DNA from: Microtetraspora niveoalba
Lineage (GTDB): Bacteria; Actinomycetota; Actinomycetes; Streptosporangiales; Streptosporangiaceae
Length of the DNA stretch: 64,000 bases
Reading direction: 5' to 3'
NCBI RefSeq assembly: GCF_001570405.1
Contig: NZ_BBYM01000024.1
Location: 62,001 to 126,000 of the forward strand
Made by a program: the position numbers and the translations under genes. Positions within the stretch are counted from its first letter, which is position 1. Each line of letters opens with the position of its first letter. The notes beneath the pieces are model-generated. The model made no database searches. It was not told the DNA's origin and saw only the letters and a program-made list of their open reading frames with translations. Shown piece by piece: positions 34,450 to 42,799 of the stretch.

Positions 34450-34942
34450 GCAGCAGGCCTCCATGGCGTGGGTTGCGATGTTGCCGAGGGCGTTGCCTGC
34501 TGTTGGGGGAACAACGGAAGTCGGATGTGCCCTGTAAGTCTTGGAGACGTGGTCACGCTTGTGTCTTGGTCCACCCTCTACCCTCGGTCGCTCCATGAAG
34601 CCGCCCCCGCTGATGTTTATCCCACACGTTGCGTTTATCCCGCACGTTGTTTCACGCGGTAGATGAATGCCTCTCCGTGGCCTTACGCGCTAAATGAAGG
34701 TCTCTTTCCCGGCTTTACGCGCTAGATGACTGTCTCTCTGCGGCGAGAGAATGGCCTTACTTTTCCGTCGAGCTCTGGTCGAGGGGCCTTCCTTATGGCA
34801 CGATCGTCGCGAGAAAGGGGGTCGGGGAGAAGTCTCCGACAATCACGAGATCCGCCCGCTTGAGCGACTGTTCCGCCCCGGAGCAGCGGTTTCCGGCTCT
34901 CCGAATTTCGATATGTCGACGGAGGGATCGAAGCGAAGTGCC
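34450..34942. other. non-coding stretch with direct repeats, element left end
   Basis: No supported gene between the Nudix gene and the small Cys-rich frame. The notable content is two sets of short direct repeats at 34616-34737 (separate entry). An open frame from 34751 runs through in phase with the Cys-rich protein but its first ~60 residues resemble no family. Confidence 0.5.
34616..34737 (+). repeat. iteron-like direct repeats inside the element
   Basis: Set 1: TTTATCCCRCACGTTG twice (34616-34631, 34634-34649; period 18). Set 2: YTACGCGSTARATGA-N-CTCT-type units three times (about 34652-34674, 34684-34705, 34715-34737; period about 31-32). They lie between the Nudix gene and the integrase. 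Such repeats could bind Rep, Xis or Int. Confidence 0.65.
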
Positions 34943-35176
34943 ATGCGTGGAGAACAGTGCAAGCGGCTCCCGGGTGAGTGCCGTCCGGGTTGCAGGTGCT
35001 ACCGGGAAATGGACAAAATATTTCTCCTTGATCCGAAGTGGCCGGATGAGCTCTGTCCGAGATGCGTGTCTTACGCGGCGCTCGAAGTCAAGCGAATCGA
35101 CACGGACGAGTACATAGACCGAGCCCTTGGCTGCCAGGCCTGCGGCCGCTCTTGGAGAGTCCAGCGCTCACGGTAA
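34943..35176 (+). CDS. small Cys-rich (zinc-ribbon-like) protein, hypothetical
   Basis: 77 residues from the ATG at 34943. Nine Cys are grouped as C-x8-C-x3-C-x-C in the N-terminal half (CKRLPGECRPGCRC), then CPRC and CQAC spaced by 24 residues, the latter resembling a zinc ribbon (ELCPRCVSYAALE ... GCQACGRSW). Alternative in-frame starts lie at 34913 and 34751. It is followed by a strong hairpin, supporting transcription. Function unknown; small zinc-ribbon proteins are common in AICEs. Confidence 0.5.
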   Translation: MRGEQCKRLPGECRPGCRCYREMDKIFLLDPKWPDELCPRCVSYAALEVKRIDTDEYIDRALGCQACGRSWRVQRSR

Positions 35177-35183
35177 ATGCGCA

Positions 35184-35221
35184 GCGTGCCTCCGTTCCAT
35201 TACGAAGGAGCGGAGGCACGC
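35184..35221. terminator. 15-bp hairpin between the Cys-rich gene and int
   Basis: GCGTGCCTCCGTTCC (35184-35198) pairs with GGAGCGGAGGCACGC (35207-35221), one G-T pair, 8-nt loop. It lies 8 nt after the plus-strand stop and 83 bp from the convergent integrase stop. Confidence 0.8.
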
Positions 35222-35304
35222 CATGACTGTCTACCCGGATCGCCGTTCTGCTGACAGCGGGAGAGGTTGACAGAATCAGCCGAAGGGCGATCGGGTTCAG
35301 GTGG

Positions 35305-36669
35305 TCAAGCCGCCAGGGCGTCATCAATCCTCCGGTTGGCGATCTCCTGCTGGCCGTCGAGGCACTTGGCGTAGACACGCAAGAGGACGTCAACGCTGTG
35401 CCCGGCCCGCTCGGCCACGTCGGGAGCGGAGACGCCCGCGTTGAGCCAGAGGGAGACCGCCGCGTGCCGTAGGTCATACGGCCGACGAGCGAGGGGAGAG
35501 GCGACCTGGGCAGGCGTGAAGGCGAGCTTGCGGGCTTCCTGCCAGACCTCCGTGTAGGCCGTCGAGGCGACCACACCGCCGCGTTCGCTGCGGAAGATCC
35601 GACCGTCCGAGCCGACGCCGAACTCTGCGATGTGTTGCCGAAGGATCTTGACCAAGCTTGGAGGAATGGGCACCGGCCGCACGTCGTCACGACCTCGATG
35701 CTTGAGGCCGCGTTCCTCATGGGCGTCGCCGGTGTCCGTCCACTGCGTATTGACCTCGGGGCGGGACACGTCGACGAGGAGACGCCCCCAGCCGCTTGCC
35801 GGAAGGTGGCAGTCATCCTTGCGCAGGGCAACGGCTTCACCGGGGCGAAGCGCCGCGTAATACATGCAGGCGAATAGGGCCATGAGTCGCCGGCCACGTC
35901 CCCGCCCGCCTACGTAGGTCGCCGCGGTCAGCAGTTCCTCGGCCTGCCGAGGGTTGACCACGACCCGAGGGTCTACGGTCTCGGTCGTCTTGGGCGGCTT
36001 CCACTTGATCCGGTGCAGTGGATTTGCCGAAAGCTCTTCCAGCTCCACCGCGTACTCCAACACTGCGTGCAGGACGGCCCGCTTACGCCTGACCGTGTTC
36101 GCGGCGGCCGCCTTGCCGTCGAGGCGGAGCGCAAGCGCGTCAAGCGCCAGCCGTACGGTCTTCGTCTCGCCGAGGTCGGCCAGGTCCAGCGAGGCGCCTT
36201 CCAGCCACCGAATGGCCCGAGCCATGGCCGGGGGAGCGTCGGGCCGCTTGCCCTCCGGCAGGAGCGCGTACTTTCGCAGCGCCGTCCGGAGTGACTCGGC
36301 GTCGGGGCGGCCAGGGCGGTCTTTCACGAGCGCAGGGAGCGCCGTGGCGAGCGCGTCGGACACGCTGTCACGGGTCTTGGCCGCCGCATGAGGCCACTTC
36401 ATCTCGATATAGGCCCGGACGAAGTCGAAGACTGTCCGGGCGCTCTTCGCTTGGAGCATGGAGAGGGGGAAGCCCGTCTCCATGTCGAACTGCTCACCTC
36501 GTTTGGCCGCCTGCCGAAGGTCGGACAAGAGGCTCTCGGCGAGCGCCTTGGTTCGAAACGTCTTCGACTTCTGCCGACCGCCGACCTTCCAACGGGCGAC
36601 AAAGGAAGGCGTCTTGCTCGACTCGTTCCGCATGACCGCCCAGAACTTCACGTCATACGAGGTGTTCAC
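35305..36669 (-). CDS. int: tyrosine recombinase (site-specific integrase) of the AICE
   Basis: Catalyses integration into, and with Xis excision from, tRNA-Tyr. 454 residues: an N-terminal arm-binding domain (about 15-60), a core-binding domain (about 75-220) and the catalytic domain. Catalytic residues are Arg275 (AALRPGEAVAL), Lys323, Arg401-His402 (YDLRHAAVSLWLNAG; the first box residue is Tyr rather than His, common in this subfamily), His424 (ERAGHSVDVLL) and the nucleophile Tyr433 (RVYAKCLDG). Its ATG overlaps the xis stop. A decayed copy of its last 37 residues lies at 56085-56189. Confidence 0.95.
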   Translation of the reverse strand: MNTSYDVKFWAVMRNESSKTPSFVARWKVGGRQKSKTFRTKALAESLLSDLRQAAKRGEQFDMETGFPLSMLQAKSARTVFDFVRAYIEMKWPHAAAKTRDSVSDALATALPALVKDRPGRPDAESLRTALRKYALLPEGKRPDAPPAMARAIRWLEGASLDLADLGETKTVRLALDALALRLDGKAAAANTVRRKRAVLHAVLEYAVELEELSANPLHRIKWKPPKTTETVDPRVVVNPRQAEELLTAATYVGGRGRGRRLMALFACMYYAALRPGEAVALRKDDCHLPASGWGRLLVDVSRPEVNTQWTDTGDAHEERGLKHRGRDDVRPVPIPPSLVKILRQHIAEFGVGSDGRIFRSERGGVVASTAYTEVWQEARKLAFTPAQVASPLARRPYDLRHAAVSLWLNAGVSAPDVAERAGHSVDVLLRVYAKCLDGQQEIANRRIDDALAA

Positions 36670-36857
36670 GCCGCCTCCCGGAGGGACTCAAGCCAGGCGA
36701 GGAACTCGCTGCGATAGATCCGGATCTCCCCGTTGGGGAGCTTGAAGCCCTCCGGGGCCTTGCCGATTTCCCGCCAGCGGTAGAAGGTCCGGCGGGAGAC
36801 GCCCCCGAGTTCGTCGAGGATCTGGGGGATCGTCATCAGTTCGTCGCTCTTCCTCAT
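36666..36857 (-). CDS. xis: excisionase (Xis), MerR-like helix-turn-helix
   Basis: 63 residues, MTIPQILDELGGVSRRTFYR followed by WREIGKAPEGFKLPNGEIRI and a final FLAWLESLREAA. This is the DNA-binding fold of AICE excisionases (helix_turn_helix_17 type). The ATG at 36857 has GGGAGG 6 nt upstream. It overlaps rep by 4 bp on one side and int by 4 bp on the other, giving a rep-xis-int operon as in pSAM2. Confidence 0.92.
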   Translation of the reverse strand: MRKSDELMTIPQILDELGGVSRRTFYRWREIGKAPEGFKLPNGEIRIYRSEFLAWLESLREAA

Positions 36858-38473
36858 GCCGCCCTCCCTTCTGTTGCCGAAAGGTCTTGTCCGTCTGCTT
36901 GGGCCTGGAGCCGGGCCAGGTGATTTCGCCATCGCTGGCGTTCGTGGACCGACCGCAGGAGCCGGACGCCGATTGGGTCGAGGCCGGGGTCACCGGGCTT
37001 GACCGGCCGCCAGACGTACCGGTGTGGATCTACCGGCTCGTCGGGCAGGCCGAGGGCTTCCAGCACCCAGGTACGGCGGTCGTGCTTGTGCTCGGTCAGG
37101 GTCTTGTTCGACCACTTCCGGGAGACGAGCACGCGGCGTCCGGCGTAGCCGAGGTGTTCGGGCTTGTGCGCCTTGCCCCGGCACCGGCCCGGGATCATGC
37201 CCGGCCTGGCGCCCTTGGGCTGGACGCCGTAGCGGAGCCAGTTCGGGCAGGTCGGCGAGCACGGCTCGTACCGGAGCGCCGCGCCAAGGCGTTCCGCGTG
37301 GAGCCGCTGATCCTTGTCTTCCGGATCGATCGCATCGCCGATGGACTTGGTCAGGTACTTGGACAGGTAGCGGATGCACGTGTCCGCGTCGGTGGTCCCG
37401 GCCAGGACGCCTTGAATGTCGAGCTGGGGGCCGAAGCGGAGCACGTGCAGGGGTTCGGCCTCGTCGTCCCGGTCGAGCTGGTCTAGGGCTTCATCCCAGG
37501 TGGGCAGGACCTCGCCGGTTTCCGGGTCGAGGTAGCCGGCCCCGTCCGCCCACACGGGCAGGTGATCTCCCTCGAACACGGCTTGATCGACGGACGGCCA
37601 CCACACTTGGTGGTACGTGGCCGCCGCGATCTGCTTGATCTCCGCGCGTGGCAGGTGGCCCCGGACGGCCATGTGCAGGTGCGGCGCGAGCCGCTTTTGC
37701 GGTTCGACCGTCGCGAAGTACTGGACATCGAACCCGGCCACGCGGCGGAGGTTCTGCACGAAGCGGTCCACCAGCTTGGAGAAGTGCAGCGCGTCCCGAG
37801 CCGCCCGCGCGTAGTCATACGTGCTCGGATCGACGGGGGCGCCGTTCTTCCTAACCCGCCCATAGGAAGGAAGCGTGAGCGTGATGAACATCGACGGCCG
37901 GAACGTCTTGCCGTCCGCACCGGTGAAGGTCCGCCCAAGCGTCGTGGCGCTCATGGTCCGCTTGGGAAGGTCCGGTGCATCCTGCCGCCGACGAGTCGAG
38001 CGCGACCGCTTGCCGGTGGTACGGCCAAGGACGGTGCCGCGCATCCCGGCCCGGTTGATCTCGTCGTCCAGGTCGCCTATCGCCTTGTCCAGATCGGTGG
38101 TGTCGTCGCCGGCCTTTTCCGCCTCATCTCGCCACGCCTGGGCGTCGGCCCGGAGTTTGACGAGATACCGCTGATACTCGTCGGCGTCATCAGGCGTGTT
38201 GACCGGCTCGTGGTCGAGGTGCCAGCCCTCCCGGCATTGGGCCATCCGAAGTTGCCGGTTCCGCTTGGCACACGGCGGGCACTTGCTGTCCAAGGTCGCC
38301 CCGCACGGCACGTCGATGGTTTCGACCTTGCCTGTGTAGGTGTCGAGTCGCCGCAGGGCGATCGGGCGGATGCACACGCCGTACTGCTTGGCGATCTCTT
38401 CGACGACCTCGCGGGCGAGCGGTTGAGCCATCCGCACCGCCCGAGGGGTCGCCCTGTCCGTTGTGTTGGTCAC
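36854..38473 (-). CDS. rolling-circle replication initiator (RepSA-like)
   Basis: Nicks the double-strand origin of the excised element to start replication. 539 residues. A Cys-rich segment lies near the N-terminus (CGATLDSKCPPCAKRN). ITLTLPSYG (motif 1), the HUH metal motif PHLHMAVRG (His265-x-His267) and a Tyr region IRYLSKYLTKS (Tyr369 or Tyr373 as nucleophile) follow, then a second Cys cluster (CSPTCPNWLRYG). The order matches RepSA of pSAM2-type AICEs. It overlaps both neighbours by 4 bp. Confidence 0.92.
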   Translation of the reverse strand: MTNTTDRATPRAVRMAQPLAREVVEEIAKQYGVCIRPIALRRLDTYTGKVETIDVPCGATLDSKCPPCAKRNRQLRMAQCREGWHLDHEPVNTPDDADEYQRYLVKLRADAQAWRDEAEKAGDDTTDLDKAIGDLDDEINRAGMRGTVLGRTTGKRSRSTRRRQDAPDLPKRTMSATTLGRTFTGADGKTFRPSMFITLTLPSYGRVRKNGAPVDPSTYDYARAARDALHFSKLVDRFVQNLRRVAGFDVQYFATVEPQKRLAPHLHMAVRGHLPRAEIKQIAAATYHQVWWPSVDQAVFEGDHLPVWADGAGYLDPETGEVLPTWDEALDQLDRDDEAEPLHVLRFGPQLDIQGVLAGTTDADTCIRYLSKYLTKSIGDAIDPEDKDQRLHAERLGAALRYEPCSPTCPNWLRYGVQPKGARPGMIPGRCRGKAHKPEHLGYAGRRVLVSRKWSNKTLTEHKHDRRTWVLEALGLPDEPVDPHRYVWRPVKPGDPGLDPIGVRLLRSVHERQRWRNHLARLQAQADGQDLSATEGRAA

Positions 38474-38670
38474 CGGTCACCCCCGCAGGCGTCGGGGGAG
38501 CCGGCTCCGTCGACGGAGTCGCAGCCGTTCAGAGACTCCGGCAGGACGGACGCCTTTTCGCCGCACTCGCGGCACTCGACCACGCCTCGCACCGGGTACA
38601 GCCAGAGCGCGTTGGTGGTGCCGCAGGCGGCGCAGGTCAGTTCGTCGAGCAGGTGGGAGATCTCAACCAT
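38470..38670 (-). CDS. small zinc-ribbon protein between traB and rep
   Basis: 66 residues with a two-pair Cys ribbon: LTCAACGTTNALW and VVECRECGEKA. It overlaps the translocase gene by 8 bp and rep by 4 bp, so it is part of the transfer-replication operon. A ribbon of this kind could bind nucleic acid or a partner protein; function unknown. Confidence 0.75.
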   Translation of the reverse strand: MVEISHLLDELTCAACGTTNALWLYPVRGVVECRECGEKASVLPESLNGCDSVDGAGSPDACGGDR

Positions 38671-40204
38671 TGGCCCGCGCCCCCTCACGCGATGCCGATG
38701 CAGCCCCCGCGGCAGGAGCGGAGCGAGCCCCGGAGCCGGTGACCGATGGGGAGTCCGAACGCTGCACCGGAATGTCAGGCGTGGTGTCCGTGGGCACCGA
38801 GTAGTCGGCGACCATCGCGCGGATGTCGTCATCGGAGACGTAGGCGGCCCGCACTCTCACCGGGTCGGGTGAGGTTTCCAGCCGGACGTATCCCACTCCG
38901 GCCCCGAGAGCAGGAACGGGCGAGATGTGGTCAGCGAGCGCGCCCCTGTCGCGAGCGCCGTCGCCGAGGACCATGTCCACCTGCTCGGACTCATCGAGCC
39001 GGAGCGCGATCTTGTCCGGGAACAGGTTGCGGATGTTCATGACCTCCTTGCGCGGGTCCTGGAGAGCCGCCATGACCCCGACGCCGACCGCCCGCCCCTG
39101 AGTGGTGAGCGTGGCGAGCGCGGCACTCATCCGCAGCTTCAGGCCCTTGTCGGACTGGTAGGCGGTCAGGAACGCGACCTCGTCGACGAGCACCAGGACG
39201 AACGGATCCGCCACCGTGGGCGTGTGGGAGCGCTGGAGGCCGCCAAACCGGTCCGCCCGTTCCTGCATCACCGCAACAGCCGCCTCCAGCAGGTCCGCGC
39301 AATCGGCAGGAGAGGCGGCGTACCGGTCCCTGAACAGAGCCCGTCCGAAGGACAGTTCCATCCGCTTGGGGTCCAGCGCCCAGATCTCGACCAGGCCCGC
39401 CCGCATCGCAGGGAGCAGCCCGCGGATCGTCCCCCACAGATAGGAGCCCTTGCCGGCCCCGGTCGCCCCAGCGATCAGAACATGGGTGCCGTGGACCTTG
39501 AGCCGCAGCGGACGCCCGTCCTCACACGCCCCGATCTCGACCGGCCCGACCGACGCCACGTCCGGGATCGGGACGGCTGGAAGAGGAACGGCGAGCGGGT
39601 CACGACGCGGGAAAGTCAGCACGAGACGACCGGCGCGAGCGACGGAGACGCGGCAGGCACGGGAGCCAAAACCGTGGGCGAGATGCTCGGCCCGGTCGGT
39701 CCAGTCCTTCACGGCTTGCCCGTTGAGCATCTTCACGGTGACGCGGTCGGCCCAGCCATCGCAGTGGACCCGGAGTAGGTGGGGCAGGTAGTCCCGGCCG
39801 CGTAAGTGCCGTCCGAGACCGGAGACGATCATCACGGGCTGCCAGTGACGGCGGTAGACCCAGACCAGTCGCCACCAGGCGAGCAGCCGCCAGCCGACCA
39901 GGCGCAGGAACGAGGCCCGGCCCAGTAAGCCCCAGGACAGACCCGCCAAGGCGACAAGGCCGACGAGCACCGAGGCCGGGCGCCAGCCGTACGCGAGGGT
40001 GACCGCGACGGGAGCGAGCGCGACGGCCGAGGCGATCGGGTGCCGCCACACCAGCCGGACCAGGCCCGCGACGAGCCGCGACAGCCAGATCACGATCGTG
40101 ACGAACGCGGGAGTCCGGACGACGGCCGGACGGAAGACGACAGCAGTGTCAGGGGTGGTGGAGACGAGGTTGCGTGCCTCATCTCCGGGGAGCTTGCGCA
40201 GCAT
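38663..40204 (-). CDS. FtsK/SpoIIIE-like DNA translocase (TraB/TraSA type)
   Basis: Mediates transfer of double-stranded DNA between mycelia in AICEs with a single FtsK-like protein. 513 residues: two to three membrane helices in the first ~100 residues, then a pore ATPase domain with Walker A GATGAGKGS (246-254) and Walker B FVLVLVDEVAFL. A Ser/Ala/Gly-rich C-terminus follows. The ATG at 40204 is chosen over ATG 40228, as GAGAGGAAACC lies upstream; this is not certain. A recognition (gamma-like) helix at the C-terminus is not evident. Confidence 0.9.
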   Translation of the reverse strand: MLRKLPGDEARNLVSTTPDTAVVFRPAVVRTPAFVTIVIWLSRLVAGLVRLVWRHPIASAVALAPVAVTLAYGWRPASVLVGLVALAGLSWGLLGRASFLRLVGWRLLAWWRLVWVYRRHWQPVMIVSGLGRHLRGRDYLPHLLRVHCDGWADRVTVKMLNGQAVKDWTDRAEHLAHGFGSRACRVSVARAGRLVLTFPRRDPLAVPLPAVPIPDVASVGPVEIGACEDGRPLRLKVHGTHVLIAGATGAGKGSYLWGTIRGLLPAMRAGLVEIWALDPKRMELSFGRALFRDRYAASPADCADLLEAAVAVMQERADRFGGLQRSHTPTVADPFVLVLVDEVAFLTAYQSDKGLKLRMSAALATLTTQGRAVGVGVMAALQDPRKEVMNIRNLFPDKIALRLDESEQVDMVLGDGARDRGALADHISPVPALGAGVGYVRLETSPDPVRVRAAYVSDDDIRAMVADYSVPTDTTPDIPVQRSDSPSVTGSGARSAPAAGAASASREGARANG

Positions 40205-40292
40205 TAGGCTTGGTTTCCTCTCAAGCATTCGCGTGTGTGCGAGATCTGAGGGGCCGCCGGAAGTTGCCGCTTCCAGCGGCCCCGCTTGCATG

Positions 40293-40613
40293 TCAGGCCG
40301 CCGAACCGTCGCAGGCCGGGGCGCCGGAGTTGGCCGACTGCTCGTGGTGCAGGCGCTCGCAGTCGGCCAGGTAGCGCGCGGCGGCCCGGTGGATCTGTCG
40401 GGCGATGTCGAGGTCAGCGGTGGTGACCGGCCCGGCCGCCGTGGTGGAGACGGTGACCGTGACGGTGTTGCTGCTGATGTCGAGGTAGGGCCGCCCCGTG
40501 GTGAGCACCGAGGCCCGCACCCGCAGTTCGGGGGAGTGGAACGAGACCCCGAGATAGGTGGGGCCGCCCGGACTGAGCGACATCGTGACGTAGGTGTACG
40601 GGTCGCGCTCCAT
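40293..40613 (-). CDS. conserved AICE hypothetical protein
   Basis: 106 residues. Beta-rich N-terminal half (TYLGVSFHSPELRVRASVLT, YLDISSNTVTVTVSTT) and a helical C-terminal part (DLDIARQIHRAAARYLADCE). It has no catalytic motif. The ATG overlaps the pra stop by one base (TGATG). Its position between pra and traB suggests a role in transfer or replication control, but I do not recognise it. Confidence 0.7.
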   Translation of the reverse strand: MERDPYTYVTMSLSPGGPTYLGVSFHSPELRVRASVLTTGRPYLDISSNTVTVTVSTTAAGPVTTADLDIARQIHRAAARYLADCERLHHEQSANSGAPACDGSAA

Positions 40614-41029
40614 CAGGCCGCCGCCTCCTTACCGGCGGTGCTCTGCTTACCGCCGGCCACCGGACGAGGAGCCCGCATCACCCGCGCGGTGATGGAGTAG
40701 GCCAGCCGCCCCGTGGACTGGTTCACGTACGGCCTGACCTGGATGCCGTCGAACTCGACCGGGGTGAACGGCAGGCCCGGCAGGGACGGCGGCATGGTCG
40801 GCTCGGTCTCGGCGAGGAGCTTGACCGTGACGGTCTTGGCCGCCGCCTTCAGCGAGGGGTCGGCGTCCATCACGGGCACCTGCCAGATCGGGAGGCCCGT
40901 GGCCTTGTCCCTGGCCTGAACGTCGCCCTTGGCGTCGAAGTCCTTGGCCCTGCTGATCTCGCCGACGACGTAACAGCCGTGCGGGAACAGCAGGTCGAAG
41001 CTGATCGGAATGGGTCCCTGGATAGCCAT
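40613..41029 (-). CDS. Pra-like activator of replication, integration and excision
   Basis: 138 residues. The start MAIQGPIPISFDLLFPHGCY and the middle LPIWQVPVMDADPSLKAAAK, VKLLAETEP and FTPVEFDGIQVRPYVN resemble proteins annotated as plasmid replication, integration and excision activators (Pra of pSAM2). The ATG has GGGAGAC close upstream. It is the first gene of the long minus-strand operon (pra-orf-traB-orf-rep-xis-int) and lies next to two operators for the GntR regulator. The family call is from recalled patterns. Confidence 0.7.
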   Translation of the reverse strand: MAIQGPIPISFDLLFPHGCYVVGEISRAKDFDAKGDVQARDKATGLPIWQVPVMDADPSLKAAAKTVTVKLLAETEPTMPPSLPGLPFTPVEFDGIQVRPYVNQSTGRLAYSITARVMRAPRPVAGGKQSTAGKEAAA

Positions 41030-41050
41030 GACATGTCTCCCTTCTCTCAG

Positions 41051-41072
41051 GACGACCTCTCAGACGGTCGTC
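41051..41072 (-). promoter_or_regulatory. stem-loop in the pra leader
   Basis: GACGACC (41051-41057) pairs with GGTCGTC (41066-41072) around an 8-nt loop, between operator 1 and the pra start. It could be an attenuator or stabilising hairpin at the 5' end of the transfer operon. Confidence 0.4.
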
Positions 41073-41073
41073 C

Positions 41074-41123
41074 ACTTGTCCGCTCAAGCTGACTTTAAGG
41101 CTACCCCACTCGTCCGCACAAGT
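41074..41123 (-). promoter_or_regulatory. two KorSA-like (GntR) operators upstream of pra
   Basis: ACTTGTCCGCTCAAGC (41074-41089) and ACTCGTCCGCACAAGT (41108-41123) are near-palindromic copies of ACTTGT-N4-ACAAGT, 34 bp apart, 45 and 79 bp upstream of the pra start. A third copy lies upstream of the GntR gene itself. The spacing (about three helical turns) allows cooperative binding. Confidence 0.7.
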
Positions 41124-41150
41124 AACCGAGCGAAACGAGCGGGGTAAGTC

Positions 41151-41867
41151 TTAACTCACCTGGTAGACATCTTCGAGCTCATGCAGATCACCAGGCAGCG
41201 CCAGCCCAACCACCATGAGGACGGTTCCCGCCGGATCGTGCACGGCGGCCAGTACACCCAGTACCGGAGCCGATGACCCGAGAAGGTCGGCTTCCTCCTT
41301 GGTCGGCTTGCGCGCGGCCAGCCGTTCCGTGACGTGGTCGAACCGAAGATGCTTGACCGCCTGGAGATGCTGACGCACCCCATGCCGCAGCGGGTCAGGC
41401 TTGTCCAGATCGGTGCCTACGGCGATCTCCAGGGGGAACCACAGGGTTTCCGCCGCCGACACCTTGTCCCCTTGCTTGGCCACGCGTTGGCGAGCGATCA
41501 CGGGGGTCCGCTCGTCAACACCGAGTAGCCGGGCCACGTGCCGAGGAGCTGGCACACGGGACACGCTAACGATGTTCTCCGCGCTCTCTGCCTGCTCGGC
41601 CGCCGCAAGTTCCGGCCGTACGCGCTCAACGGGGGTCTCGGGTCGGCCCTTCACGAAGGATCCGCGGCCGTGCTCCCGCTCGATCCACCCTTGCATCGCC
41701 AGAGTTTGAAGTGCCCGCACCACGGTGGTGCGGCCTACGCCGAACTCGCGGACGAGCTGCGTCTCAGACGGCAGCATGTCACCCGGCGCGTACTCGCCAT
41801 CCCGGATACGCTGCTGAATCGCCGTCATCACCTGGGCGTACTTGGGAGGGGCGAAGTCCATGCTCAT
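41151..41867 (-). CDS. GntR-family (UTRA) transcriptional regulator, KorSA-like
   Basis: 238 residues. N-terminal winged helix: YAQVMTAIQQRIRDGEYAPG, LPSETQLVREFGVGRTTVVR, ALQTLAMQGWIEREHGRGSF. The C-terminal UTRA-type ligand domain runs from about 90 to 235. In pSAM2 KorSA represses pra and thereby replication and transfer; the same role is inferred from the operators in front of pra and of this gene. Two ATGs (41867, 41861) are possible starts. Confidence 0.87.
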   Translation of the reverse strand: MSMDFAPPKYAQVMTAIQQRIRDGEYAPGDMLPSETQLVREFGVGRTTVVRALQTLAMQGWIEREHGRGSFVKGRPETPVERVRPELAAAEQAESAENIVSVSRVPAPRHVARLLGVDERTPVIARQRVAKQGDKVSAAETLWFPLEIAVGTDLDKPDPLRHGVRQHLQAVKHLRFDHVTERLAARKPTKEEADLLGSSAPVLGVLAAVHDPAGTVLMVVGLALPGDLHELEDVYQVS

Positions 41868-41890
41868 GCTAACCGCCCAATCACTTTTCC

Positions 41891-41906
41891 ACTTGTCTGC
41901 ATAAGC
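41891..41906 (-). promoter_or_regulatory. KorSA-like operator upstream of the GntR gene
   Basis: ACTTGTCTGCATAAGC, matching the two sites before pra at most positions, lies 24 bp upstream of the GntR start, as expected for autoregulation. Confidence 0.65.
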
Positions 41907-41959
41907 ACAGTAGCGGCTGAGCGTGGACCTGTCAGGACCTCCACCGCCAGCGGGAAGGG

Positions 41960-42271
41960 CTATCTCACCGCACCGAACAGCAGCGCCACCCACATCTGCC
42001 GCGCCTCAGCCTCCCGCCACGCGTGGCTCTGGGCAACGTTAGGTTTCAGCGGATCACCGGACATTCGCTGGATGAACCACACCCCGCTGCCCTGGCACAG
42101 CTCGTACCAGGTCGCGCGATGCTCGTGACAGGTCCACGCCAGCACGCGGAACCGGGCGAACCGGCGGGTGGCGTGCCAGGCGAGCCGCTCGACATCCGAC
42201 CGCATCGGTGGGAGATGCGGCATGGCGCAGGACGTGACCGGGGCGACGGTACGCGTCTTCGTCGTGCTCAC
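41960..42271 (-). CDS. hypothetical protein, coupled to upstream CXXC protein
   Basis: 103 residues from a GTG that overlaps the upstream stop (GTGA). The middle HATRRFARFRVLAWTCHEHR and TWYELCQGSGVWFIQRM is Trp/Arg/His/Cys-rich and looks like a compact folded domain. I do not recognise the family. It lies 92 bp upstream of the GntR gene on the same strand. Confidence 0.6.
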   Translation of the reverse strand: MSTTKTRTVAPVTSCAMPHLPPMRSDVERLAWHATRRFARFRVLAWTCHEHRATWYELCQGSGVWFIQRMSGDPLKPNVAQSHAWREAEARQMWVALLFGAVR

Positions 42272-42678
42272 TTGCCAGTCCGTTCGAAGCGGACCTGTCC
42301 GGCAGCGTCTAGCGTCGCCTTGAAGATCACGCGCCGGGACCAGTCGTCCGGGACCGTGCCGAAGTCGTAGACCCGGTGCGTGATCCGCCCCCACGGCTTG
42401 TCGGCCGCGTCCATCCGGCGCAGCGCCTTGCGCAGCTCGTCCATCGAGGTGGCCTGTCCCGCGCTGGTGCCGCATGGGCCGATCTCGTCGACGCCGTCGA
42501 CCGTGAGGAACACTTCCCACTCGAACATCTCGACGAGCACTTGCCCGCCGTCGCAGTACAGGCAGTCCTCGCGTGAGGAGGTCTCGTATCCGAGCATCGT
42601 GGCCGTCACCTGTCCGCGCCTGGTGACGATCTTCCAGCCGCGCCCGTCGCACGCGGTGCACTTAACCGGAGTTGTCAT
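42268..42678 (-). CDS. CXXCXGXG-type zinc-binding hypothetical protein
   Basis: 136 residues. CTACDGRGW near the N-terminus and CLYCDGGQV 30 residues later form a DnaJ-like or rubredoxin-like zinc site. The rest (EWEVFLTVDGVDEIGPCGTS, MDELRKALRRMDAADKPWG) is mixed alpha/beta. It is coupled to the following 103-residue gene and divergent from the XRE-TPR gene. Function unknown. Confidence 0.65.
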   Translation of the reverse strand: MTTPVKCTACDGRGWKIVTRRGQVTATMLGYETSSREDCLYCDGGQVLVEMFEWEVFLTVDGVDEIGPCGTSAGQATSMDELRKALRRMDAADKPWGRITHRVYDFGTVPDDWSRRVIFKATLDAAGQVRFERTGK

Positions 42679-42718
42679 GCCGGAAAGAATGGATCGCGGA
42701 AGATTCCGCTCCTATCCC

Positions 42719-42745
42719 ACCGGGATATATCACCGGGAGATATAG
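42719..42745 (+). promoter_or_regulatory. 13-14-bp direct repeat in the divergent promoter region
   Basis: ACCGGGATATATC (42719-42731) is followed directly by ACCGGGAGATATAG (42732-42745). AT-rich centres in otherwise GC-rich DNA and the position between the CXXC gene and the XRE-TPR gene suggest a regulator site or overlapping -10 elements. Confidence 0.45.
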
Positions 42746-42799
42746 AGTTCCCAGCAACAGCCATGCACCACGAGCCCAGGGGAAACGCTGGAGGCCGGA

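Noticed and set aside
35184-35221. Hairpin considered as a CRISPR or att feature
   Set aside because: A single stem between convergent genes; a terminator explains it, and no other copies with spacers exist in the window.
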